This document shows positions 17,807 to 26,700 of a stretch of DNA of 64,000 nt, piece by piece. Below the pieces are notes generated by a model that saw only the letters and a list, made by a program, of their open reading frames with translations, was not told the DNA's origin and made no database searches. Every line of letters starts with the position of its first letter. Within the stretch, counting starts at the first letter, position 1. Both the position numbers and the translations under genes were made by a program. Source of the stretch: Bacteroidales bacterium (GTDB lineage: Bacteria; Bacteroidota; Bacteroidia; Bacteroidales; UBA12077); NCBI GenBank assembly GCA_030637515.1, contig DAOWGM010000051.1, positions 1 through 64,000 on the forward strand, read 5' to 3'.

Positions 17807-19117
17807 TTAAAGAAATTTAACTTTTACATTTCCATTTTCTGAAACATCTACTAATTTAACTTTTACAATTTTCCCGATTAAATTTCGATCATATTCTGTT
17901 TCAACCTTGATGTAATTGTCGCTAAAACCAAACATTAAACCATTTTTCTTACTTGATTCAAACAATACCAAAGCTTCTTTTGCCAGATGCATTTTATAGA
18001 AAGAAAGTTGCTTTTCATTTGTTAATTTATGAAGCTCTTTACTTCTTTTCGTAATAATATTATGAGGAACTTTATTTTCAAAATTTGCCGACTTTGTATT
18101 TGGCCGTTCGGAATATGAAAAAACATGATAAAAAGAAGCATCTAAATTTTTTAAAAAACGATAAGCCTCAGAAAAATCTTCGTCAGTTTCTCCCGGAAAA
18201 CCTACAATAACATCAACACCAATAAATGAATCAGGCATAAGTTTCTTGATTTTATCTACTCTTGATTTAAAAAGTTCCCGATTATAACGACGCTGCATTT
18301 TAGCAAGAATCTTATTGCATCCTGATTGTAATGGTATATGAAAATGGTTCAATATTTTTTCTGACTTTGAAACAAATTCAATAATTTCATCAGTAAGGAG
18401 ATTGGGCTCGATAGAAGAGATGCGTATTCTCTCAATACCTTCAACTTTTTCAAGTGCTTTTATAAGATCAAAAAATGATTCATTTGTCGATCTGCCAAAA
18501 TCACCAATATTAACTCCGGTTAAAATAATTTCTTTTATTCCAGTTTTAGCAATACCTCCCGCTTCTTTTATTAATGCAGATATTTCTTTATTCCTGCTTT
18601 TGCCACGAGCTAACGGAATTGTACAATATGAACATGAATAATCGCATCCATCCTGAACTTTTAGAAAAGATCGTGTGCGGTCAGCTTCAGAGTGTGAAGA
18701 ATCGAACTGTTCAACCTCTGAAATTTCACAAGAATAAATCTCTGGTATTTTATTCTTTTCCAGATTATTTAGATGATCGAGAATGTTAAATTTCTCTTTT
18801 GATCCAAGAACAAGATCAACCCCTAAAGTTTGTGCAATTTCTTCAGGCTTAAGTTGAGCGTAACATCCAACAACAGCTATAAAAGCATTTGGATTTTTAT
18901 TTTGGATTTTTTTTATGGATTGACGGCACTTTTTATCGGCATTCTCAGTAACTGAGCAAGTATTAATTACATAGATATCTGCTTCGGAATTAAACCCTAC
19001 AACATCAAAGCCCTTCTCTTTAAAATTACGAGAAATTGTTGATGTCTCTGAAAAGTTTAGTTTGCAACCTAATGTATGAAATGCTACTTTTTTAGCTTTA
19101 TCCTCTGAATAACCCAT
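17807..19117 (-). CDS. mtaB: tRNA t6A37 methylthiotransferase MtaB
   Basis: Radical-SAM methylthiotransferase that converts t6A37 to ms2t6A37 in tRNAs reading ANN codons. The N-terminal MTTase domain begins A-F-H-T-L-G-C-K-L-N; the radical-SAM cluster is C-D-Y-S-C-S-Y-C near residue 158, followed by T-I-P-L-A-R-G; a C-terminal TRAM domain ends the protein (436 residues). T-L-G-C-K-L-N is the MtaB rather than MiaB/RimO form. I start at the ATG at 19117 because the longer frame would start with TTG inside a TAACTTTG promoter element. A conventional single-copy gene. Confidence 0.95.
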   Translation of the reverse strand: MGYSEDKAKKVAFHTLGCKLNFSETSTISRNFKEKGFDVVGFNSEADIYVINTCSVTENADKKCRQSIKKIQNKNPNAFIAVVGCYAQLKPEEIAQTLGVDLVLGSKEKFNILDHLNNLEKNKIPEIYSCEISEVEQFDSSHSEADRTRSFLKVQDGCDYSCSYCTIPLARGKSRNKEISALIKEAGGIAKTGIKEIILTGVNIGDFGRSTNESFFDLIKALEKVEGIERIRISSIEPNLLTDEIIEFVSKSEKILNHFHIPLQSGCNKILAKMQRRYNRELFKSRVDKIKKLMPDSFIGVDVIVGFPGETDEDFSEAYRFLKNLDASFYHVFSYSERPNTKSANFENKVPHNIITKRSKELHKLTNEKQLSFYKMHLAKEALVLFESSKKNGLMFGFSDNYIKVETEYDRNLIGKIVKVKLVDVSENGNVKVKFL

Positions 19118-19138
19118 ATTAATCCCTTTTTCAGAGTG

Positions 19139-19146
19139 CAAAGTTA
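19139..19146 (-). promoter_or_regulatory. Putative -7 element of mtaB
   Basis: TAACTTTG on the minus strand fits TANNTTTG and lies 21 bases before the chosen ATG. No convincing -33 element. It argues against the upstream TTG start at 19141. Confidence 0.45.
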
Positions 19147-19219
19147 TATTATTTAATTTGAATTTTATTGCTTACCGACTGTCTTAAATTAATTTAGATT
19201 AATGGTTAATTTATCAATC

Positions 19220-19723
19220 TTAAAAACTGTTTTTGGGGTAATCAAAAAATGAGTTTTCAATTGTTTTCCTACTAATTTCAGACCATGATCTTGTATTAAA
19301 CCGTATTCCAACAACTCCTGTAGTTGGCATATTGTCAATCTCGTTATTTAGAAAATAGTTTGCCAAGTCTGTAAAAGTAGGGTTATGACCAAAAATCATT
19401 AACGATTTTACATTGCTTTCGGTACTAAATATTAAATCTAACAAAGTACTTGTTCCTGACAAATAGAATTGCTCTACTATTTGAATTTTTTCAACAGAAA
19501 TATCAAAAGCTCTACAAAAAATTGAAGCAGAATGAAATGCTCTTACCGCCGAACTTGATATTATTTTGTCCGGCATTATATCCTTAGATAACAATCGATT
19601 AGCCATAGTTAAGCTATCGACTATACCTCTTTCTTTTAAGGGACGGTCGATATCGGATATTTTTCCATAATCCGATACCGCTTTCCCATGTCTTACAATA
19701 TATAAATCCTTATAATCTTCCAT
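19220..19723 (-). CDS. SixA-like phosphohistidine phosphatase
   Basis: A histidine phosphatase (phosphoglycerate-mutase-like fold) of 167 residues. The catalytic R-H-G-K-A lies at residues 11-15 and a second catalytic histidine in F-G-H-N-P near residue 114; D-I-D-R-P-L-K-E-R-G is typical of SixA. In E. coli SixA dephosphorylates a phosphohistidine of a phosphotransferase protein, but in Bacteroidota, without a full PTS, the target is unclear. It starts 5 bases after the PhoH/PIN gene and is probably cotranscribed with it. Confidence 0.87.
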   Translation of the reverse strand: MEDYKDLYIVRHGKAVSDYGKISDIDRPLKERGIVDSLTMANRLLSKDIMPDKIISSSAVRAFHSASIFCRAFDISVEKIQIVEQFYLSGTSTLLDLIFSTESNVKSLMIFGHNPTFTDLANYFLNNEIDNMPTTGVVGIRFNTRSWSEISRKTIENSFFDYPKNSF

Positions 19724-19728
19724 GAAAT

Positions 19729-21057
19729 TTATAATAAATCGCTGGCCAAATCTGCAAGATAGCTTCTTTCTCCTTTAATAAGGTTAACATGTGTAAAAAT
19801 GTTTTGACCTTTCATTCTGTCTGCCAGATAACTTAATCCGTTCGATTTTGAATCCAAGTATGGAGAATCAATTTGGTGAATATCTCCTGTAAAAATCATT
19901 TTTGTTCCTTCGCCAGCACGTGTAATAATTGTTTTTACTTCATGCGGAGTAAGGTTTTGTGCTTCATCAACAATAAAGAATACATTCGATAAACTTCTAC
20001 CGCGGATGTAAGCTAAAGGGCTAATTATTAGTTTTTCTGATCTTTGCATTTCCTCAATTTGCATATACTCTTTACTTTGCGATTTAAACTGATTTTTAAT
20101 CACAGATAAATTATCAAAAAGAGGTTGCATGTACGGTAGAATTTTTTCTTTAACATCACCTGGTAAGAATCCTAAGTCTCGGTTTGCTAATGGAACAATG
20201 GGTCTTGCCAATAAAATCTGGTTAAACTTCTTCTCCTGATGTAGTGCTGCAGCAAGAGCAAGTAAAGTTTTTCCAGTACCTGCTTTTCCTGTAAGTGCAA
20301 TTAAATGAATTTCCGGTCTTGTTAAAGCATCAAGTGAAAATGTTTGTTCTGCATTCCTTGGGTCAATTCCATATGTTTTGTGCTTTTCAACTCTGTGTAA
20401 TACTTTTTCCTGAGGATCGTAGTGTGCCAAAGCTGATGATTTCTGCCCTTTAAGAATGAAATACTGATGAGGTAAAGGCTTAATTTTAAATTTAAATTCA
20501 CTTGCCGAAATACCTTCATGAGTTTCGTAAAATCTTGATATAAGTTGATCATCAATATTATCAATTGTTTCAATATCTTTATGAATCTTTTCTATATCAG
20601 CTATCTGGTCATTTTTATAATCCTGTGCTAAAATACCGAGCGATTTTGCTTTCATTCTCAGGTTAATATCTTTACTAACCAAAATTACTTCAGTATCCTT
20701 TTTCTTTTCTTTTACATCTTCTGAAATTGCCAAGATGCGATGATCAGGAGTGGGCTCTGGAAATGAATCTTTCAGTTTATCAGAATATGGTTTTCCAGTT
20801 TCAATGGATAATTTACCTAATCCTTTCCCAAGAGCAATTCCTCCATTAAAAAGATTATCACCCGAAAGTTTATCTAATTCCCTGGTAAATTCGCGAGCGT
20901 GAAAGTTTATCTGACTATCGCCTTTCTTTAAATGATCTAATTCTTCTAAAACAACAATGGGCAAAACAATGTCGTTTTCCTGAAATTTGTATAAACATTT
21001 AAAATCATGTAGAATAACATTAGTATCGATTACGAAAACCTTTTTATTTTTTTTCAT
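19729..21057 (-). CDS. PIN domain-PhoH family ATPase (YlaK-like)
   Basis: Fusion of an N-terminal PIN nuclease-fold domain (residues about 5-140; F-V-I-D-T-N-V-I-L-H-D and later conserved acidic residues) with a C-terminal PhoH ATPase (Walker A T-G-K-A-G-T-G-K-T; Walker B F-F-I-V-D-E-A-Q-N). PhoH2-type PIN-PhoH proteins unwind and cut RNA in vitro in other bacteria; the cellular role here is unknown. I choose the ATG at 21057 (442 residues), where the conserved domain begins; the frame extends 28 codons further without domain support. Divergent from the nitroreductase gene with about 100 bases between. Confidence 0.9.
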   Translation of the reverse strand: MKKNKKVFVIDTNVILHDFKCLYKFQENDIVLPIVVLEELDHLKKGDSQINFHAREFTRELDKLSGDNLFNGGIALGKGLGKLSIETGKPYSDKLKDSFPEPTPDHRILAISEDVKEKKKDTEVILVSKDINLRMKAKSLGILAQDYKNDQIADIEKIHKDIETIDNIDDQLISRFYETHEGISASEFKFKIKPLPHQYFILKGQKSSALAHYDPQEKVLHRVEKHKTYGIDPRNAEQTFSLDALTRPEIHLIALTGKAGTGKTLLALAAALHQEKKFNQILLARPIVPLANRDLGFLPGDVKEKILPYMQPLFDNLSVIKNQFKSQSKEYMQIEEMQRSEKLIISPLAYIRGRSLSNVFFIVDEAQNLTPHEVKTIITRAGEGTKMIFTGDIHQIDSPYLDSKSNGLSYLADRMKGQNIFTHVNLIKGERSYLADLASDLL

Positions 21058-21155
21058 AGGATTTATTTTTTTATCAGGTATGGTCAGTTTATTTTTATTC
21101 CTTACTAATTTAATATATTTATTTCTTTTTGAACCTAACAAACACTGATTTTATT

Positions 21156-21665
21156 ATGGAAATCATTGAAGGAATATTAACACGTAGGAGTATCAGAAAA
21201 TATACCAATAAGGAAGTTGCTGATGAGCAAATACAATTATTACTAAAAGCTGGAATGTATGCACCATCTGCCAGTAATCAGCAGCCATGGCATTTTGTCG
21301 TAATTACTGATAGAAAGATATTGAATATAATTTCAGAAGTGCATCCATATGCAAAAATGCTGAAACAAGCGCAATTGGCAATATTAGTTTGTGGAGATGA
21401 AGATCGGGAGTTAAGTAAAGGCTACTGGGTTGTTGATTGTTCTGCAGCAACTCAAAATATATTATTAGCAGCACATGATTTAGGTTTAGGAGCAGTTTGG
21501 TTAGGTGTACATCCAAGGGAAGAAAGAAAAAATGAAATCCGTAAAATATTCGATTTGCCTCATAATATTCAACCAATGTCTTTAATTTCAATAGGATATC
21601 CTGATGAAGAAAAAGAAACACCTGATAGATTTAAACCAGAAAGAATACATTATAATACATGGTAA
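21156..21665 (+). CDS. Nitroreductase family protein
   Basis: FMN-dependent NAD(P)H oxidoreductase of about 169 residues. R-R-S-I-R-K-Y (residues 9-15), A-P-S-A-S-N-Q-Q-P-W-H-F (about 37-48) and the late G-x-G-A-V-W-L-G-V-H-P and S-I-G-Y-P segments are typical. I start at 21156 (MEIIEGI), as the nine codons before it are not family-like. No cofactor partner gene nearby; the substrate (quinones, nitroaromatics or a metabolite) cannot be assigned. folC follows 35 bases later on the same strand. Confidence 0.9.
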   Translation: MEIIEGILTRRSIRKYTNKEVADEQIQLLLKAGMYAPSASNQQPWHFVVITDRKILNIISEVHPYAKMLKQAQLAILVCGDEDRELSKGYWVVDCSAATQNILLAAHDLGLGAVWLGVHPREERKNEIRKIFDLPHNIQPMSLISIGYPDEEKETPDRFKPERIHYNTW

Positions 21666-21700
21666 TTTTAATTAATTTTGAAGTCTTATTTTAGAGTTAT

Positions 21701-22990
21701 ATGAATTATCAGGAAACACTCAGTTGGTTGTTTAGTCAATTACCCATGTACCAAAGGCAAGGGAAAGCTGCATATAAGGCTGATTTAAAAAATACGCTGG
21801 AATTAGATCAATATTTTAATCATCCGCATCGAAAATTTAAAAGCATTCATATTGCAGGTACAAATGGAAAAGGTTCTGTCTCGCATATGCTGGCATCTGT
21901 TCTTCAGGAATCGGGATATAAAGTTGGATTGTACACTTCGCCTCATTTAAAAGATTTTAGAGAACGTATTCGAATAAATGGAGAAATGGTGTCTGAAAAT
22001 TTTGTTGTGGATTTTGTAGAAAGTCATCAAGCAAAATTTGAGGAAATAAAACCATCATTTTTTGAAATGACAGTTGCAATGGCATTTGATTATTTTGCAA
22101 AAGAAAAAATAGACATTGCAGTTATTGAAACTGGCATGGGTGGCAGATTAGACTCAACTAATATTGTTTCACCTGACTTGTCTGTAATTACAAATATTGG
22201 ATTAGATCACACTGCATTTTTAGGGAATTCTATACCTGAAGTTGCAATAGAAAAGGCTGGAATTATTAAGAAAGGAGTTCCTGTTATTATTGGTGAATTT
22301 CAGGAAGAAACAAAATCTGTTTTTGAGGATTTTGCTTCAAAAAAAAAATCAAAAATATATTATGCAGATCAGTATTATAAATCTGATTATTCAATGCTCA
22401 CAATTGATAATAAACAGTTGTTCAATATAAAACATAAAGATAATATTGAATATGGTGATTTGATTCTTGATTTAACAGGTTTCTATCAAAAGAAAAATCT
22501 TATTACAGCACTAAGAACAATTGATTTGTTGAATGAATTGGAATATAAAATTGAAGAATCTCAAATTTATAAAGGTTTGGCAAATGTAGTTAACAATACT
22601 GGACTTAAAGGTCGTTGGCAAATACTTTCTTATAATCCAACAATTGTTTGTGATACAGGACATAATTTAGAGGGAATGACTTTAGTTTTAGATCAGATTA
22701 AGCAAACACCTTTTGAAAAGCTACATATAGTATTTGGTGTTGTTGATGATAAGAATATTGAAAAATTATTGACGATCTTACCTAAGGATGCTGAATATTA
22801 TTTCACAAAAGCAGATATTCCACGTGCATTAGATCAAAATATTTTAAGAGAAAAAGCAAATAAAGCTGGTCTAAAAGGAAAATCGTTTGTAAAAGTTAAA
22901 GATGCACTAAACAATGCAAAAAAAAATGCAGGAGTTAACGATTTGATTTTCATTGGTGGTAGCACCTTTGTTGTTGCCGAAGTTATATGA
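21701..22990 (+). CDS. folC: Folylpolyglutamate synthase / dihydrofolate synthase
   Basis: FolC adds glutamate to dihydropteroate and to folates. The 429 residues hold the Mur-ligase-like ATP loop A-G-T-N-G-K-G-S-V (about residues 52-60), the folate-binding L-Y-T-S-P-H-L-x-x-F-R-E-R-I block, E-T-G-M-G-G-R-L-D-S-T-N and, in the C-terminal domain, D-T-G-H-N. Whether it has both activities cannot be read from sequence alone, but bacteria with a single FolC usually use it for both. It lies between the nitroreductase and the tRNA gene. Confidence 0.95.
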   Translation: MNYQETLSWLFSQLPMYQRQGKAAYKADLKNTLELDQYFNHPHRKFKSIHIAGTNGKGSVSHMLASVLQESGYKVGLYTSPHLKDFRERIRINGEMVSENFVVDFVESHQAKFEEIKPSFFEMTVAMAFDYFAKEKIDIAVIETGMGGRLDSTNIVSPDLSVITNIGLDHTAFLGNSIPEVAIEKAGIIKKGVPVIIGEFQEETKSVFEDFASKKKSKIYYADQYYKSDYSMLTIDNKQLFNIKHKDNIEYGDLILDLTGFYQKKNLITALRTIDLLNELEYKIEESQIYKGLANVVNNTGLKGRWQILSYNPTIVCDTGHNLEGMTLVLDQIKQTPFEKLHIVFGVVDDKNIEKLLTILPKDAEYYFTKADIPRALDQNILREKANKAGLKGKSFVKVKDALNNAKKNAGVNDLIFIGGSTFVVAEVI

Positions 22991-23015
22991 TTTTTTAAAA
23001 AAGTTTAAAATTATT

Positions 23016-23045
23016 TTTGTAGAAAAAAAAAGAGGCTTATATTTG
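23016..23045 (+). promoter_or_regulatory. Bacteroidota-type promoter of tRNA-Val
   Basis: TTTG (23016-23019), an 18-base spacer and TATATTTG (23038-23045) match the TTTG/TANNTTTG consensus closely. The tRNA begins 30 bases downstream. Confidence 0.7.
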
Positions 23046-23074
23046 CAACGCTTTAGAAAACAAATAAGCAAAAA

Positions 23075-23149
23075 GGGAGATTAGCTCAGCTGGTTCAGAG
23101 CACCTGCCTTACAAGCAGGGGGTCACTGGTTCGAATCCAGTATCTCCCA
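23075..23149 (+). tRNA. tRNA-Val, anticodon TAC
   Basis: The cloverleaf is complete: acceptor stem GGGAGAT pairs with ATCTCCC, the D arm contains GCTC...GAGC, the anticodon arm is CCTGC-CTTACAA-GCAGG with TAC at the centre, and the T arm is ACTGG-TTCGAAT-CCAGT. The discriminator base is A and CCA is not encoded, which fits the CCA-adding enzyme at 58708. A terminator follows at once. Confidence 0.97.
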
Positions 23150-23152
23150 CAA

Positions 23153-23184
23153 AAGAGACTTCAGAAATGAGGTCTCTTTTTTTA
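23153..23184 (+). terminator. Terminator of tRNA-Val
   Basis: AAGAGAC (23153-23159) pairs with GTCTCTT (23172-23178), and the stem extends inward by three more pairs, including one G-T, to a six-base loop. A run of T follows. Confidence 0.85.
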
Positions 23185-23217
23185 TTTAATATTTTTTGGA
23201 TTACTGATTTGAACTTC

Positions 23218-23393
23218 TCTCATGAGCGAAGCGAAAAACTAAGCGAACTTAGCGTAGCGTTCTCACGAGCAATGCGAGTAATGCAATGAGCGATCTCTTG
23301 AACGTAATGAAATAAAGTGAATAACTAAGTGAATTTAATAAGCGATCTCATGAACGAAACGAAGTGGAGTGAGTAATCTTGTATCGCCCACAA
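23218..23393. repeat. Degenerate tandem repeat after tRNA-Val, ending in a copy of the tRNA 3' end
   Basis: Four imperfect units start with TCTCNNGANC at 23218, 23261, 23294 and 23346 and are rich in GCGAA/GTGAA words (unit lengths 33-52). Directly after the last unit, GTATCGCCCACAA (23381-23393) matches the tRNA 3' end GTATCTCCCACAA (23140-23152) in 12 of 13 bases. No open reading frame of note is present. The rest of the 620-base gap up to 23775 is AT-rich; I see only the promoter-like element at 23717. Confidence 0.6.
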
Positions 23394-23716
23394 CACCTCG
23401 ACAATAGACGTTTTTTTTAATACTGTTGAAAATATTGTTATTAACAATATTCAAATAATATTTACTATGCTTCGAAACTGCAAAAATCATTGCATTTTAA
23501 GAGATTAATCTATAGATAATCAAACTTATAGATGTTTAGGTAATGCTGAGATTACTTTTAGAGAAAGACAAAATTGAGTTTTTTTTGTTAAAACATCTGA
23601 TAATCTGAATATTGATTTGTCAATGATTTTATTATATTAGTCAAATTTCCATGCTTTTTTTATTATTAATAGCGTGAAAATGTAACTATTAGTAATGTTT
23701 TGAGGTAAACTATGAT

Positions 23717-23724
23717 TACATTTG
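23717..23724 (+). promoter_or_regulatory. Putative -7 element of the giant surface-protein gene
   Basis: TACATTTG fits TANNTTTG and lies 51 bases before the ATG at 23776. A TTTG at 23699-23702 is only 14 bases upstream, too close for an ideal -33 element, so the assignment is tentative. Confidence 0.4.
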
Positions 23725-23775
23725 TTTTTTTTAAAAAAACAATGAATTTTTAAATAATTTATAACCAGATATATT

Positions 23776-26700
23776 ATGATGGGGAGTTATAGAAAATATA
23801 TAGGGAGAGTAGTACTATCATTCTTTTTTGCAGGAATTTATACCTCAACGTTAAACGCACAAACTGGTCCAGGAGGAGTTGGTAATTCTGATGGATCAAA
23901 CGGACAACCGGAAAATGTAATATGGTATTCTGCTAATTCTTTATTACTGTCAGATACTGATCCTGTTATTACATGGGATGATTTATCAGGTAATGCTAAT
24001 GATGCATCACAAGGTACGGGTACTGCAAGACCTTTATATCGAACAGGACAAATAAATGGATTGCCTGCAGTCGTTTTTGACGGTACTGATGATTTTATGC
24101 CATTTGATGGTAGCCTAATTGCAAATTCTGATTATACAGTAATATTTGTGGGGCAAAGAAGAACCGATGCCACAATGAGAGTTTTTCTAGGTGGTACAAC
24201 TTCTGCTACAAATCAAAATCTACATTTATATTGGAATAATAGCACTCAATTTAGAGCTCATCATTATGGAAATGACTTGCAAACTGATATGGTTGCCAAT
24301 ACTGAAACTTATTCAGGAGGAACAGATGTAACTGAATTTGGTATTTTCACAACATTGCTTTCTTCAACAGATGCAACTGATCAACGAAGGAATTATCAAA
24401 ACAATTCATTGCTCGGAAGCAGGACGAATAATGCGCAATTAAGCTCATATAATGGAGCAGCTATTGCAAGATATAACACAGGATACAATAATGTTGATGC
24501 TGCCGAAGTTATTATATTTGCTAATGCCTTAAATGACGCACAGTTACAGATAGTTTATGAATATCTTGGTGATAAATATGGTATAACAATCTTTAACGAC
24601 TTATATAGCCCAATAGCTTCGTATACATATGATATGGTAGGTATAGGAGAAGAGGCTAATGGAGAACATTCTGATGCTGTTAGTGCAGGAATGTATTTAA
24701 CTGCGCTTTCTGGATTAAATGTTGGCGATTATATTTTTACTTCTCATAATAACTTAACAAATAATAGTGCAAACTTTAGAACAGGTGCTGAAGTAACTAA
24801 TGCGGGTGCAGATAGTGCTTATAATCGATTATGGTATATTGATACTGAAGGAACGCCTGAAGCTCAATTGGCTTTCGATTTTGATGAAGCACTTGATGAT
24901 GGTTTAAATCCTACAAGTATTAGTAATTACGTTCTTTTATATAGAGCTGGAACAACAGGTGATTTTTCTATTGTAAAGAATGCAGATGGTGTAAAGAATG
25001 GTGATCAGGTTTATTTTAACTTAACTTCTGCTGAATTAAATACTGGTTATTATACTTTAGGAACAGAGAATGCAACAGATAGTCCATTAGAAGGAGTAGC
25101 TGGAAGAACATGGTACACTTTAATTTCAGGAAACTGGGGTGACTGGGAAGTGTGGACATTGGACCCTTCAGGATCATTACCAAATAACCCTGACCATTAT
25201 ACCCCTTCAACATCTCCAACAAATACTGCTGATAATGTAGTTCTTCTTACAGGAAGAACGGTTGATGTAGATACAAGTAATAATTTAACTCACGCAAGCA
25301 TCCTTATCGAAGGTAGATTAGATTTGAATGCAACTTCGGGGCATAACTTCGGAACAATTAGTGGAACAGGACGTGTTTTAATGGCTGCTGATAATTTCCC
25401 TTCTGGTGATGCTTCTCATTTTTATACAAAAGGACAAGGAGAAGGAACAGTCGAATATTATGGAGGAAGCTACAACCTTTCAACAACAAGGGAATTCTAC
25501 GATGTAGAAATAGAGCTGGATAATGCAGCAAACATTGTTACTTTACTTAATGATTATACAATCAACGGTAATTTAACAATAACAACTGGTAACTTAAAAA
25601 TAAATGATACTACCGATGATCAGCTAATTGATATGTCTGTTAGCGGAAATGTTTTAGTTGAAGCTACAGCACAAATATCTGTTGGTACAGGTAATACGTT
25701 TAACACTGGAAACTATCAAATTGGCACAGGTGTAATGCCTGAAGATGATGGTATTGATTATCACGATATTTTCCATCAATTTACAATTTATGGTAATTTT
25801 ACGAATCGAGGAACAGTTCGATTTACAAATTTAGATGCACCTGATTATAATAGTTTAGCTACAGATGGAGGAGTTACAGTTCGCTTTATGGGTGCTTCAA
25901 ACTCAGAGATAAATTTATATGATACTACCGATTTTTATAATTTAATTATTGATAAAGGAACAGATAAATCATATAAAGCAAATTTATATTCAGATAATAT
26001 AAGCTATTTCAGATTATTTGGAGCAAATAGCGTTGGTCGCTTACAAGTAGCTCCCTATTCTGCAGAAGATCCACTTATTAGAAAAGCATTATGGGTTTAC
26101 CATGGTACATTGCAGTTAAGAGGTAATATTGATATTCCTACTTTAAGTGAAGGTAATCAGGAAGGTGGAAATGGAGATTATGCAGTTGGTAAAAACGCAC
26201 GTTTCTGGATGGATGGAAGTAATGTAACTGTATACTCAACAGCTAGTACTGTTGATCAGATTACAGGTTTTACTTCTGCCGATACCTACACGGCTGATGG
26301 GGTTCAGGTTAATAGTAGTAACCAGGCGATGTCAGTATATGGTGAATTTAAAATATCTGATGGGGATTTTGGAACCAGGAATAGTGCAGGTTTTATATTT
26401 TGGGCAGCTTCTAATGCTCAAATAAAAATCGAAGGTGGAGACGTAAATGTTGCACAAATGCGAAGTGCTAATGGAGCAACAGGTATTGCATCTTACATTC
26501 AAACAGGAGGTACAGTTTTAGCACGTGGAGATGAAACAGAAGCTGGAGAATATACTGGAGCTTATCCTTTGTTCGGACTTGAGTCTACTAATGCTGTTTT
26601 CAATATGTCTGGTGGAGAAATTATACTACGTGATGAAGATGGTGATGCTGATCCTGAGTGGTATATTTCTTGTGCTGAAGGGAATTATACTGTTACTGGA

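Noticed and set aside
23218-23380. CRISPR array
   Set aside because: Units differ in length (33-52) and sequence, there are no constant repeats with unique spacers, and no cas genes.
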